Below, in pieces: positions 9,815 through 21,502 of a DNA stretch of 64,000 nucleotides. The position numbers and the translations under genes are program-made. A model generated the notes under the pieces. That model was not told the DNA's origin and did not search any database. It worked only from the letters and a program-made list of their open reading frames with translations. This stretch comes from Theropithecus gelada (lineage: Eukaryota > Chordata > Mammalia > Primates > Cercopithecidae). The number at the start of each line of letters is the position of its first letter. Position 1 is the stretch's first letter. The stretch lies in NCBI RefSeq assembly GCF_003255815.1, contig NC_037670.1, forward strand, positions 72,567,624 through 72,631,623. The letters are read 5' to 3'.

Positions 9815-10553
9815 TGACAGAAAAATTATCAGTGAGTGAAATCTAACCTAACTGAGTCCATCTTGTTTCTAATTTCACAAGCTAACTGACTTCTTTAACT
9901 TTACAGTCTCTTCCAGAAGCCCTCCTTGCTCAGGGATCAAAACTGCCTTTTAAGACTAATGAAAGGATACAACATTAGCATTATAGGAGGGACTTGAATT
10001 CTGCTAAGACATGGCTTAGTTAAATGATAACCAGCATTGTTCCCTTGCTTACCTTTCTATAAGGATTTACTATTTCAGAAGTCAAAAGGTGTGTGACTTC
10101 CTAATTGCTCCTACAGATAACATCACTATCATCAAAACCTCCTAAGATTGGTATTTGAGATATTTTTCAGACTTTGGCATTCTGGTGAATGATTTAACTC
10201 TACCCAGACCCGTGAGTCATAGGAAGGATCTAATACAACCAGTCCTGAGACCCCCACCCAGAAACTCACTCAGAGTACTAAGATAATTTGGACACTGCTA
10301 AGATTTCATCCCCAACCAATCAGTAGCACCCAATCCCTCTCCCTTAGCCTGCCAAATTACTCTTTAAATCACTAAACTCCAAGCTGTTTGGGAGGCCGAC
10401 TTGAGAAATGTCTCCCATACTTCCAAACTCCCATACTCCCATACTTCCCATACTTTCTGGCCCTGTGATTATTGAACTCTGTCTCTACTGTAACACTTGT
10501 TTCAGCAAATTGGCTCCATCTCTGCAACGGGCAAGAAGAACTGGTCAGGCAAT
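9815..10553 (+). mobile_element. Solo LTR of an endogenous retrovirus (ERV1-like), copy A
   Basis: It begins TGACAG and shares ordered blocks with 46000-46675: 'CCTAATTGCTCCTA', 'AAGATTGGTATT', 'CAGACTTTGGCATTCTGGTG', 'CCAACCAATCAGTAGCACCC', a proximal 'TTATTGAACTCTGTCTCTAC', and an end like 'GGGCAAGAAGAACTGGTCAG'. The CCAAT box and poly(A)-like region fit an ERV1-class LTR. No viral genes accompany it, so it is a solo LTR. The family is not named with confidence. Confidence 0.65.
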
Positions 10554-10894
10554 TACATGAATATGTTACTATACATTAATTTCTAGACTGCATTTTTTTT
10601 TTCATTTAATATCCTATCACAAGCATTTTTAAATAGCATTGTTTTTAATGACACAAAATATCATTTTCAAAATTTGCTTCAACATTCTAAGTTCATTTAA
10701 ACTGGAGGGTTTTGTTTTTTTTTTTTTTTTTAGTTTGTTTTGTATTCAAATCAAGCCCTATTTCATATTGAAACTCTGAAGAAAATGTCTGGTCCAACTA
10801 AGATCCTTAAAAAGCCAACCTTACCCCAGTAAGGCCTGGAAGATAAAATAGAAAAATGAATCCCACCCAAGACATTTATTAATAATTAACCTGT
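10554..10894. other. Unassigned spacer with poly(T) runs
   Basis: AT-rich sequence with T runs at about 10592-10602 and 10713-10731. No gene is seen. Confidence 0.45.
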
Positions 10895-11000
10895 GTGATA
10901 TTAGACAACTTACATAATTTAAGAGTCTCAGTTTTGACATCTCTAAAATAGGAATGATCAGTAATTACCTTTAAAATTATTTTGACTAAGTTCATAAAGT
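10895..11000 (+). mobile_element. MIR fragment
   Basis: The order 'GTGATATTAGACAACTTACA', 'TTTTGACATCTCTAAAATAG', 'GAATGATCAGTAATTACCTT' follows the MIR core (GTGACCTTGGGCAAG... CATCTGTAAAATGGGG). It is diverged. Confidence 0.5.
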
Positions 11001-11195
11001 ACATTGATTCATGTATTTGGCAAATATTTGTTGTTATAACTTAATATGTGCTAGGCTCTGGGTAGAATGGGTAGAAAATGACAAGACAAATGAGACATAC
11101 ATTCTAATAAAGTACCAGACACTACTCAAACGTTCACATAAGTAATTATAAACAGTGACAGGCACTGGAAAAGAAAAGTACAAAACCCAATGACT
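11001..11195. mobile_element. Ancient interspersed repeat trace
   Basis: The 'GGCAAATATTTGTTG', 'GTGCTAGGCTCTGGG' and 'AAGACAAATGAGACATACAT' series resembles the common mammalian pattern CAAATATTTATTGAGC... GTGCCAGGCACT... GACAAGGTCCCTGCC. The family is not assigned. Confidence 0.35.
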
Positions 11196-11202
11196 ACTCA
11201 GA

Positions 11203-11290
11203 TGGAGTCTCATTGTGTTGCACAGGCTGGTCTCAAAATCCTGGCTTCAAGCAATCCTCCAATCTCAGGCCCCCAAACAATGAGATCTTA
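11203..11290 (-). mobile_element. Short Alu or 7SL-derived monomer fragment, minus strand
   Basis: 'GGAGTCTCATTGTGTTGCAC', 'AGGCTGGTCTCAAAATCCTG', 'CAAGCAATCCTCC' match part of an inverted Alu left arm only. No tail or second arm is present. Confidence 0.6.
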
Positions 11291-11571
11291 GGGTAGGTGG
11301 ACCTAATGTTGTCTTGGTTGGGAGCTGTGAAGCCAGGAAAGAGTCCCTAGAAAAGTGATCCTAGAAAAGTCCCTAGAAAAAGATTGAGATGGTAAAATTT
11401 ACTGACTTGGTAATGGCTTGAATATCATGGTTGAGTGTTGAAATCTAAGGGAGAAAAAGGTGTCACGGATGATGCTTAAGTTTCTAAGGAGCTTTTGGGA
11501 TAGTCCAGTGACAAGTTCACATGAGTAAGACTTGGGTATCAGGTGAAAGTCTGAACTGTGGATAAAAACTT
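11291..11571. other. Unassigned spacer with short direct repeats
   Basis: At 11343-11383 the word 'CCTAGAAAAGT' occurs three times in imperfect form. No gene or named repeat is recognised. Confidence 0.45.
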
Positions 11572-11882
11572 GGCTGGGTGCAATTGCTCATTCCTGTAAT
11601 CCTGGCACTTTGGGAGGCCAAGGCAGGTGGATCACTTAAGTCCAGGAGTTTGAGACCAGCCTGGCCAACATTAGCGAAACCCCATCTCTACTAAAAATCC
11701 AAAAATTAGCCGGGCGTAGTGGTGCATGCCTGTAGTCCCAGCTACTCGGGAGGCTGAGGCAGAAGAATTGCTTCAACCCAGGAGGCAGAGGTTGCAGTAA
11801 ACTGAGATCAGGTCACTATACTCCAGCCTGGACAACAGAGCAAGAATCTGTCTTAAAAAAACAAAAAACAAACAAAAAAAAA
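11572..11882 (+). mobile_element. Alu element, full length, plus strand
   Basis: It runs from GGCTGGGTGCAATTGCTC to a tail of A runs broken by C. Flanks share AAAACTTG (about 11565-11572) and AAACTTGAC (about 11879-11887). Divergence suggests AluS or J. It is antisense to SUGCT. Confidence 0.92.
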
Positions 11883-12881
11883 CTTGACTCATTTGCTTAT
11901 TATCCATAATTGAAGTCATCACATGGACCAAATCATTTAGAAAGAAAGTTCACACTGCCGAGTAGGAAAAAAAGGGAGTTAAGTGAGGAGTCTGAAGGCC
12001 TCTCCCATTTGAAATCCAGGCCGAAGAGAAGTACTCAGAGAGTAAGATGAGGACTGAAGAATGCCTACAAAGTAGACTTCCATTACATCAGCAAGAGGTG
12101 TCTGGTGTCATCATGACAACAGAATGGAGTTTGGAGTGAATCACGGACTCCATGACTGTTAAGGAAAGGGAGCGAGCACATGCAGACATCTGTCTGAGCA
12201 GTCTGGCTGTGAAGCACAGGGATGAGCACGGACTGAAAGCACAGCGTGAGCATGGCTGCAGATGGAGGTCCCATGTCGAGGAAGACTCAGGAAGTTCCCA
12301 CTGGATGCTTCTACCTTCTTATTAACTGAGGGAAGATTGGGGAGATAGGAGAATGAAAGACTAAAAAAGAGTAGAGAAGTTCTGACATATCACTGAAGAC
12401 AGTGGCAGAGCACCGGGACCAGTGAACACAACTGGGATACTGACATTCTGAGAGCCCCACCGAGTGACTTTCTCCATCATCTCTCAGTTATCCAGACATA
12501 GACTAAAGTATATTTACATTCACTAGCTTTAGGGTGTTGCTAGATGGATATGACAAAAAGATACATGTGTAGGAAAGTTAGCCAGAATATTACTGAGCAA
12601 TGAGCCACGGACTAGCTGTATAAGGGAGAAAGTGGTAAAGATAGGAGGAGATTATGACTAGGCATGGGGAGGTGTGTCAGTGGGTCAGAAGTCCTGATGA
12701 GGTCTAGGAGTAGTCATGACGGGAGTAGTTGAATAAGTAAGGTGAAAGAACAAGAGACGATGGATGGTTAGAATGTAAAATGCTTCAATCAGTGATTACA
12801 GAAGTGAGGTGGGTTCAGGTTATGCCTAGAGATCCAGTGTGAAGTACATAAAATAGTTGCTGCTATGAGACAGCAGCAACA
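11883..12881. other. Unassigned intronic sequence
   Basis: About 1 kb of relatively GC-balanced sequence with short open frames on both strands and no recognised family. Nothing supports an exon. Confidence 0.45.
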
Positions 12882-12935
12882 CTCACTCTCTCTCTCTCTC
12901 TATATATATATATATGTGTGTGTGTGTGTATACAC
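12882..12935 (+). repeat. Compound microsatellite (CT)n(TA)n(TG)n
   Basis: CTCTCT passes into TATATA and then TGTGTG. The neighbouring AT-rich stretch to about 13010 contains repeats of 'AGTATATTAT'. Confidence 0.9.
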
Positions 12936-14976
12936 AATTTCTATAGATATACTTTCTATGTATATACAGTAGTATATTATAGTATATTATAATTATGATA
13001 TAGTTACTACTATACTTGGTCCCACAAGAAAGGAACTCTTCAGTGAATTCTAAGCCCTTAGGTCTTGACTCCCAGGCCCTCACTGACCCTGCAAATCACT
13101 CCTCCTTCTCTTCTCTTCATTCTGTTGGTTGCCTAAAAGAAAGCAAACCAAGTGATAACATGTGGTGCATACACACCTCCAGCAGATTTTTTATCACAGG
13201 GAGAGCTCAAACCATAAGCAGCGAATTGGGCTGTGAACAGTCAGGACTGGAGTGTGTCTCCTGTAAGAAATTCAAGCCTCAGAAGGAAAGAAACAATTGC
13301 TTCTGAACGAAATGATGTGGGGAGACAGCAGCAAGGGCAAGTGTCTAGAATTTTTAAAGGACAAGGCCAAAACCAAGCCTTGCCTCACAGGAGACCAGAT
13401 TGTATTACTCCTGAAGAAAGACATCCTTCTCACTAGGAGCTGTGTACATTCAGGCACAACAAGATTCACTGATAGGGAAACCAAACACAAATGCACAATT
13501 TCATCACATGCTCATCATGGTAAACCTCCTCTCCTGGAGAGGGAGATCTTTTTCAAGACTGAGAAAATAATGATGGGTCAAGGAATTTGATGACACAACA
13601 AAACTAAAGAACTTCATGATCAAGCTAGGAGATACAAAAGGAGAAGCGAATGGAGGTTCGGTGTGTAGTTTCTCTATTTAGAGCAGCTCCACACAGAAGA
13701 TGTGACCACCCCTGAGACATAAGATACAGAAGTGCAGACTGTGGAGCAGATGTGAAGGCGGGGAATTGAGAAGGTCAGCTGAGAATTTCTGCTGCTGCTC
13801 CTGGAAGTTTCTACTCCTTCCCAGGGACTTTGCTTTCCAGGCTTTCAGGCATGTTAGCCTCATTTGATGACATCCTAATTATAAAGCTGACTAAAGATGA
13901 AAACATAGGGGTTTCAGAAGCCCATGTCAACACAATATATCATATAATCAAGTGGGAAAACAAAAAATGTACTAGAAGTTCCTGTGTTATCTTCTTAAGT
14001 TACTTTATCAGTGCATCTAGTATTTTCCCTGTCCTAAATAAAATACAAAAAATTAGTAGTATGTCTACTTCAAAACAAGAGCATAAACTTCAAGCCTTCC
14101 TAAGGCTACTTACTTTTTAACAAGATTTTCTTCCACAAAAGGTAACCATTGCTAAATGACTTCATCATCCACTGGAAAAAGACATTCCATGAAGTTTAAC
14201 TCACTGCCATGAGAATGTTTTCTGGAATGCCAAGCAGTTATTGACTTCTGGGTCTGTGCTAGTACATCATGACAAACATAGAGCAGTATTTCCTCCCGCT
14301 GACAGTTCAGTTCACCTTATGGCACTGGAACTGGGCTGAGCCAGATGGCAACGAGGCACAGACTGCTTACAAATCAAGAACAGTGTCATCTATGGATGGA
14401 ACAATGCCACAAATGGTAGATGAGCTCTGGAGTCTCCAACTTCACCTACTACCAATTTGGCATTGGCAGGACAATTTTTACATGGAACAAACCATGTTGA
14501 GAGCTTATTGCTAAATATAAGCCCTTGCTTTGAATTACATAATTCTAGAGTAGCCTTGAAAGCAACATTAAATACTGATGATTTCCTGCCCCAGATCCAG
14601 GCTAGGTTTTGCTAATTCCATAATAGGAAGTTGGAATGCTCACATATATCCTTGAGGTTCCTCAAACAAATTAAATTTTACTTCCAATCCAACATATCTA
14701 GGATTTTCAATCACTCCATTTCTGATACTAGGTGTGGAGGTAATGACAAGGAGGGAAATGGGCAACTGCCTCAAATATTTTCTATTGTTTACATGTTGTC
14801 AATGGATATTATTTTTCTTATAAAGAAAACTTTTTATGAAGAAAGCCTGCTGTTATTCAAGAAGGCAGTTATCATGTATCTTGGGCACAAGGTAAAATGA
14901 CACATAGAGTTTTTCTTCCGGAGGAATATAGGCCAAAAACTGATTTTAAGAAAACTGAACTAACTGTATTATAAAG
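12936..14976. other. Unassigned ~2 kb, several 60-97-codon frames
   Basis: No Alu or L1 sequence is evident. Open frames occur at 13016-13306, 13297-13590, 13830-14120, 14269-14514 and 14631-14900 on +, and 13272-13496 and 13678-13863 on -. None resembles a protein I know, none has clear splice sites, and frames on opposite strands overlap. A degraded processed pseudogene or an unrecognised retroviral internal region is possible. Confidence 0.4.
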
Positions 14977-15103
14977 AATGCTAAACCAGATTATTTTGAA
15001 CAGCCTACCAAAAGCAGCTACTGCTTCATAGAAACTATGCAAAAAATGCTAGACAAGAGACCATATTGATTTTTCAGGAACACCCAAAGGTAAAAATTCC
15101 AAA
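14977..15103 (+). repeat. Tandem duplication unit 1 (~127 bp)
   Basis: It begins AATGCTAAACCAGATTATTT and runs to just before the second copy at 15104, which repeats it with about 8-9 differences, mostly transitions. The unit matches no family I know. See the partner unit. Confidence 0.9.
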
Positions 15104-15228
15104 AATGCTAAGCCAGATTATTTTGAATAGCTTACCAAAAGCAGCTACTGCTTTATAGAAACTACACAAAAAAATGCTAGACAAGGGACCATATTGATTT
15201 TTCAGGAACAACCCAAGGTAAAAATTCC
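15104..15228 (+). repeat. Tandem duplication unit 2 (~125 bp)
   Basis: It begins AATGCTAAGCCAGATTATTT and ends GGTAAAAATTCC, directly abutting unit 1. It is roughly 93% identical by eye, with one or two single-base indels. The divergence suggests an old local duplication. Confidence 0.9.
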
Positions 15229-15711
15229 TTGAGCATATGAAATATTTTTAAGTACTCTTTGTTGTATCTCAAACATGTTACAACAATCACAGTTCTGTAC
15301 CATCTATGTACCATATATGAAAATATCATTTCTGACAAAGCCTACATTTACCTCAGACTAAAGGCATTTATAGAACAGAGCTTTAGTCAAGCTGTCACCA
15401 CATTTCACTACCTACAAGCAAAGAATCAAGCTAGAAAAAAATAGTAACTATAGTTACAATAAAAATATTCTAAATCAGCTTATACAGTGTATTGCCAATA
15501 ATGTTTCCCAAGCATATCTGTTCATCATATCTCTGGATTTATCAATGACAAAACACAGGGCACACATAGTGAGACAGAGATTGGGGAAGGCCCTGAAAGT
15601 AGGCCCGCCCACTAGACCTGAAGTGGCATTAGAGTACAGGCCCAGGTGACAGCAGAGTTTCATCCCAGAGTATGTAAAATTTGAACAAGTGTGGTACTAG
15701 GAAGCAGTCAT
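15229..15711. other. Unassigned intronic spacer
   Basis: No repeat or gene is recognised. The last ten bases (15701-15710) carry the target-site copy of the next Alu. Confidence 0.45.
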
Positions 15712-16007
15712 GGCTGAGTATGGTGTCTCAAGCCTGTAATCCCAGCACTTTGGGAGGTAGAGGTGGGAGGAACACCTGAGCTCAGGAGTTTGAGACCAGC
15801 CTGGCCAGCATGACAAAACCCTGTCTCTACTAAAAATACAAAAATTAGCTGGGTGTGGTGGCATGAACCTGTAGTCCAGCTACTCGGGAGGCTGAGGCAG
15901 GAGAATTGCTTGAACCCAGGAGGCAAAGTTTCCAGTGAGCTGAGATTGTACCACTGCACTCCAGACTGGGTAACAGAGCAAGACTCCATTTCAAAAAAAA
16001 AAAAAAA
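15712..16007 (+). mobile_element. Alu element, full length, plus strand
   Basis: It runs from GGCTGAGTATGGTGTCTCAA to 'CAAGACTCCATTTC' plus an A run. The tail continues into the GAAA tract at 16008-16354. The target copy GCAGTCA occurs before the Alu (15704-15710) and again after the tract (16359-16365), so the microsatellite arose within the Alu tail. Confidence 0.93.
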
Positions 16008-16354
<347 letters not shown>

Positions 16355-16365
16355 GAATGCAGTCA

Positions 16366-18942
16366 GCAAGACAAAGTATGGCGTATGGGAGATGAAAAAT
16401 TTTGATAGCAAAAGTCTTGAAACTCACAGTAGTTAAATGGCCCAAAAGACATATAGAGAGTCACAGGCTGCAGGATCCCAGCTATGAGGATGAGGCTCAG
16501 AAACTCAGCACCAAATTCTCATATAAGGAATTGTGATAGCAAGGCAAAGGGTGGAGGGACAGGAACCAGACAGTTAATGCAATGAGAAACTCAGAGAATA
16601 TAGGCAAAAGCAGAAGCCCAAGCCATTGAACAAAGGCAGAGCAAGCATGGAGAGTGATCTCTGGGGAGGGCAGGTGGCTGAATGTCAGATAAGAGCAACT
16701 TAAATGCTAGTTCAAGGTGCTAGTTAGTTAAGCGTCTAAGACAGTGTCTGGGATATTAGAACCCAATAAATTTTTTAAATCAATGTCAATGTGTCACAGC
16801 AATCTAGGCAATTCAGGAAATATGAGACATTATAAGGCTTGGTGGCAAAACTGTAAGCATAAAATAGAGGAGAGTTTCAGGGAATCAAAGATAAGGACCA
16901 ACTGAAAAAGGCAAGCATGCTAAGAATAGATTCCCCAAACAAACTTCCTTCCTCTTCCTCACAGATGATCACCCAAGTTTAAGGGTGAATATTAGTTAAA
17001 GTGAGATGCTGAATATACTTCTATCAGGATTTATAGGTATGTCCTATAGCAGGAACAACAACGACCTCAGTCCTTCTTATTAGGTACTTCTCATTCTTTT
17101 TACCACGCCCAAAAGTTGTCCTTGAAGTATACAGGGTCAGCCTTTGTACCCTTTTCACATAGCTACTACCAAGTAATGAGATATACACTGATAATAAAAT
17201 CTATTTGCCATCCAAAAGATGTTTTGAGAGTCTGTATACTTTAGATTCCAACCCTCTCTACAGGAACCCAAATTTGGATGGCAAACTATGGGAAGTGTGA
17301 ATGGCTACTCGGCTCATTCAGCAGAAAATGAGTCCTTATGGGAGGGTCCTGCTGACCCACAGCAGCAGGTGAAATTCTCATGGAGTAACCAAGTATTAAA
17401 ACAAGTCAACTCCAGGGTCAGAAAAAGCACAGGGGAAGGCTCTATCTGATAAATGTATAGACATTTATAACTGAAAAACGTAACGGAAAAGGTAGCAGGC
17501 AACAAGCACCAGGCAGGACCTTGATGAGACTGCCATATTCCAGGGTCTGGACTTGTTCTTTATAGGACTCACTTCTTGTACTGGATGATCAGACCTGGAA
17601 GCCTAACTCAAGGCATCTAAAATGCATGTGAGATTAAGATAGATACCACAAGGATAAATTACTACTATGTGATTAGAAAGAACTATATTATAAGCCACAA
17701 TACTTAAAGACTATATGACTAATTCTCTTCTTGAGAAACTAATAATTAGAAGGTAAAAGATCACAGACACAAGCATGGTTTAAGTTCTTCCTTCTCAAGT
17801 CCCCAAGAATCTGGATATGAAGTTCAGCCTAAATCTGCCAGTGAAAAAAACATTAGACCATTCTGTGTGTGACTGTAAGAGGAGAAAAAAATAGGGCCAG
17901 GCTTATTCAACAGAAGGAACCATGATAAATTGCGAGAAGATTAAGGTCTCCAAATGTACCTCAACCACTGAACTCTATGAAATACAAGAAAAAACAAGAT
18001 ACTATCTGAATAGTATTCTGTACATACCTTTCAATCATTAGTTACTCAAAAGAATTGGACTCACATGGGCACATCTACCATGACTAAGGTCATGAGAGTG
18101 TTATGTAAGGTTTGCAACAAAATTTAGACCAATTAGGAAGTTATCCCTTCCAAAGTAAGTTAACAGCAGAACAAATGGGAACATTCCTCCAAAACAACAC
18201 GACAAAAAATTTAGTAAGTCATCCTAGTAGGTCACAAGGTGAAGAAAGCAATAATTATTTCCAGATCTCTAAAACCACTTATGATAACATATGTGGTATG
18301 CATATGCCCACCCCAAAGTTATTATAACAGGTTATAACAGTTAAAAGATCAAGGTAGCCAAGAAATTCTGTTTTATTTTAGAGTTCATTTGTCTGTGTGA
18401 GTAATTGTTATATTTCAGTTTCTCTGGGATCCCTATTCTATAAATAAAGGTGGAAAATATGTAAATATTTTTATGCACAATAACAGAATGTGCTGAAAAT
18501 AATTTATCTTTGCATGCCTCCCCAAATACTATAATTCTTCATCCCAATTACATTAGATATGTTTAATTTCTATTCCACCCCAAACATCTTAAAGAAGCAG
18601 CTCTATACATCATGCAACTGAGCATTCCTCTTCCCTGGTTGAATAGAATAGTGTGAGCATCATTTCCATGCCAGCCAGTAGGTTTACTTGGCACAAATCA
18701 ACTGCATCAGCTTGAAGATTCAAAAGGAAACAGGAAGGTGGAGATGAGATGGCCATATTCAACTTAATAAGTAAAGTCTGAAAGACTAACAAAGACTAAA
18801 ACTCAGACCAGACTACAAAATAGAAATAGAGATATGGACTAAGCAACTGCCTCATTCCTAATGGCATCTTACATCTTGTGAATCTCAATTGTATGTCACA
18901 TACTTTTTGAAACATGTGGATATCAACAAGAAGTTATAAGAC
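16366..18942. other. Unassigned ~2.6 kb intronic sequence
   Basis: I recognise no Alu, L1 or LTR here and no splice-flanked exon on either strand. Short frames (for example 17314-17505 on - and 18112-18327 on +) lack any family resemblance. Confidence 0.45.
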
Positions 18943-18968
18943 AAAAAAAAAAAAAAAAAAAAAAAAAA
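18943..18968 (+). repeat. Poly(A) run
   Basis: A run of 26 A residues directly before recognisable L1 5' sequence. It could be a tail of a lost element or a simple expansion. Confidence 0.85.
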
Positions 18969-19033
18969 CAAAACATGACCCAATCAAAGGACCAGAATAA
19001 ATTTCAACAAACCAACCTAAAGAAGCAGAGGCT

Positions 19034-19338
19034 GGCCGGGCGCGGTGGCTCAAGCCTGTAATCCCAGCACTTTGGGAGGCCGAGACGGGCGGATCACAAG
19101 GTCAGGGGATCGAGACCATCCTGGCTAACCCCGTGAAACCCCGTCTCTACTAAAAAATACAAAAAACTAGCCGGGTGAGGTGGCGGGCGCCTGCAGTCCC
19201 AGCTACTCGGGAGGCTGAGGCAGGAGAATGGTGTAAACCTGGGAGGCGGAGCTTGCAGTGAGCTGAGATCCGGCCACTGCACTCCAGCCTGGGTGACAGA
19301 GCGAGACTCCGTCTCAAAAAAAAAAAAAAAAAAAAAAA
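19034..19338 (+). mobile_element. AluY, Old World monkey AluYR-like, young
   Basis: A nearly consensus Alu: GGCCGGGCGCGGTGGCTCAA at the start, 'GGCGGGCGCCTGCAGTCCCA', 'GAGATCCGGCCACTGCACTC', long A tail. A perfect 14-bp target duplication AAAGAAGCAGAGGC flanks it (19019-19032 and 19339-19352). The CTCAAGCC and GATCCGGCC variants are ones I associate with the AluY lineage expanded in macaques and relatives. It is the youngest layer in the L1 stack. Confidence 0.95.
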
Positions 19339-19932
19339 AAAGAAGCAGAGGCATATCAATTACCTGACAAATAATTCAAAATAATCATCATAAGGATGTT
19401 CAATGGCCTCAGGAAAATGATACATAAACAAAGTGAGAAGCTCCACAAGGAAACAGAACACATAATGAAGAACCAGACATTTTGGACCTGAAGAAAACAA
19501 TCCCTGAATTGGAAAATTGACTACAGAGAGTCAATAGCAGACTTGATCAAGCATAAGAAAGATTCAGCAAACTCAAAGATGGGTCATTGTAAATTATCCC
19601 ATCAAGGGAGCAAAAAGAAAAAAGAATGGAAAAAGAGAATAAAGCCTAGGGACTTATAGAATACCATCAAGTGGATCCATATGCACATTATAGAAGTTCA
19701 CAAAGAAGAAGGAGAGAGAGAGAGAAAGGATAAAGTACTTATTTGAAGAAATAATGGTTAAAAACTTCCCAAATTCAGGGAAGGAAATAGACATCCAGAT
19801 TCAAGAAGCCCAAAACTCATGAACTAAAATAAACGCAAAGCAATCTACACTTGAATACATTGAAATCAAATTGTACAAAAGGAGACAAGACAAGACAAGA
19901 GGAGAAAGGACAAGACAAAAGGAGAATTTTGA

Positions 19933-20219
19933 TTTTTCTGAGAGGGAGTCTTACTCTGTCACCCAGGCTGGAGTGCAGTGGCACAATCTCGGCTCACTGC
20001 AACATCCATCTCCCGGGTTCAAGCAATTCTCCTGCCTTGGTCTCCCGAGTAGCTGGGATTACAGGTGCCCACCACCACACCCAGCTAATTTTTGTGGTTT
20101 TAGTAGAGACGAGGTTTCACCATGTTGGTCATCCTGGTCTTGAACTCCTGACCTCGTGATCTGCCCACCTCGGCCTCCCAAAGTCCTGGGATTACAGGTG
20201 AAAGCCACTGCACCTGGCC
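19933..20219 (-). mobile_element. Alu element, minus strand, inside the older L1 ORF1
   Basis: Inverted Alu from 'GAGGGAGTCTTACTCTGTCA' to 'CACTGCACCTGGCC'. It has a perfect 14-bp target duplication AAGGAGAATTTTGA (19919-19932 and 20220-20233). It forms an inverted pair with the AluY at 19034, about 600 bp away. Confidence 0.95.
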
Positions 20220-20819
20220 AAGGAGAATTTTGAAAGCAGCAAGATAAAATTGACTCATTATGTACAAGAGAGTCTCTATAAGACTATCAGTGGGTTTGTT
20301 CAGCAGGAACCTCACAGATCAGAAGGGAATAGGATAATGTATTGAAAGTGCTGAAAGAAAAATTCTAACCAAGAATACTATGTCAGCAAAAATGTCCTTC
20401 AAAAATGAGGAAATCTACAGAAGGAAAGTTCCTCAACATAACAAAAGTCACTTCCCTTTTGAAAAACCCATAGGTAAAATTATAATCAATTGGGAAAAAC
20501 TGGATGTTTTCCACTAAGATCCAAAACAAGGCAAGGATGCCCAATCTAATCACTTCTATTCAACATAGTACTGAAAGCACTAGAAAAAAACAGACAAGAA
20601 AAAGAAATAAAAGACATCCACATCACAACAGAGGAAGTAAAAATAGCTCTATCTGCAGATAACATAATCCTATATGGGAGAAGAAAAAACAACAATGATT
20701 CCACTTAAAAGAAACTATTACAACTAATACACAAATTCAGTAAAACTGTAGGATATAAAATCAACAAACAAAAACTATCAGCATTTTATACACAAATAAC
20801 AAATTAAAAAGAAATTTTA

Positions 20820-20960
20820 AAAATCCCATTTATGACAGCATAAAAAATAAAATATCTAAATAGCACCAATGCTGAGAATGCCAATAAAATACAAACTGAC
20901 CTTTAAAGAGTTTACAATTTACAATAATTTACAAATTTACAATAGCACGAAAAACAACAA
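20820..20960 (+). repeat. Local rearrangement in L1 ORF2 (TTTACAAT repeats)
   Basis: The L1 sequence is broken after 'ATTTATGACAGCATAAAAAA' by a stretch in which TTTACAAT recurs about four times (20920-20945), before ORF2 resumes at 'AAATATTTAGGAATCAAT'. It looks like a small duplication or filler inside the L1. Confidence 0.5.
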
Positions 20961-21502
20961 AATATTTAGGAATCAATTTAACAAAGGCAGTGAAAGAACT
21001 CTACACTGAAAATTGTAAAATGCTGCTTAAAGAAATTGAAAACAGAATAAAAGAAAATATAGCCTATGCTCAATGGATAGAATAATGAATATTGTTAAAA
21101 TGTACATGCTGCCCAAAGCAATCTATAGATTCAGTAAAATTCCTGTCAAAATCCCAATGACATTCTTCACAGAAATAGAAAAAAAAATACTAAAATTCAT
21201 ATGGAACCATAAAAGACCCCAAATAGCCAAAACAATTCTGAGAAGGAAAACAAAGTTGGAAGCATCACGCTTCCTGATTTAAAATTATATTACTAATCTA
21301 TAGTAATCAAAACACTAGGATACTTCCTTAAAAACAGACACACAGACCAGTGGAAAATATAGACAGCTCAGAAATACTGAATAATACCAAACATATGCTT
21401 TCAACTAATTTTTCCCAAGGGCACAGAGAAGACAAAATGGGGAAAGGATAGTCTCTTCAATAAATAGTGTCAGGTAATTCAGTATCCATGGGCCATTATC
21501 TT

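Larger units (their letters stand above)
18969..20412 (+). mobile_element. Older L1, first half (5' region and ORF1), outer host element
   Basis: 'ATGACCCAATCAAAGGACCA', 'AATTACCTGACAAATAATTC' and, after the first Alu, the ORF1 coiled-coil and RNA-binding region ('GACTTGATCAAGCATAAGAA', 'AAAACTTCCCAAATTCAGGG', 'ATCCAGATTCAAGAAGCCCA', 'GAATACTATGTCAGCAAAA'). It stops at 'TCCTTCAAAAATGAGG' (about 20412), and the exact continuation resumes at 23623. Interrupted by Alus at 19034 and 19933. ORF1 is non-functional. Antisense to SUGCT. Confidence 0.85.

Noticed and set aside
13016..13306. 96-codon frame as an exon
   Set aside because: Overlaps other frames on both strands and has no convincing splice sites or family match.
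14269..14514. 81-codon frame, Trp-rich, as a small gene
   Set aside because: No recognised family, no visible splice or promoter context. Kept only as part of the unassigned region.
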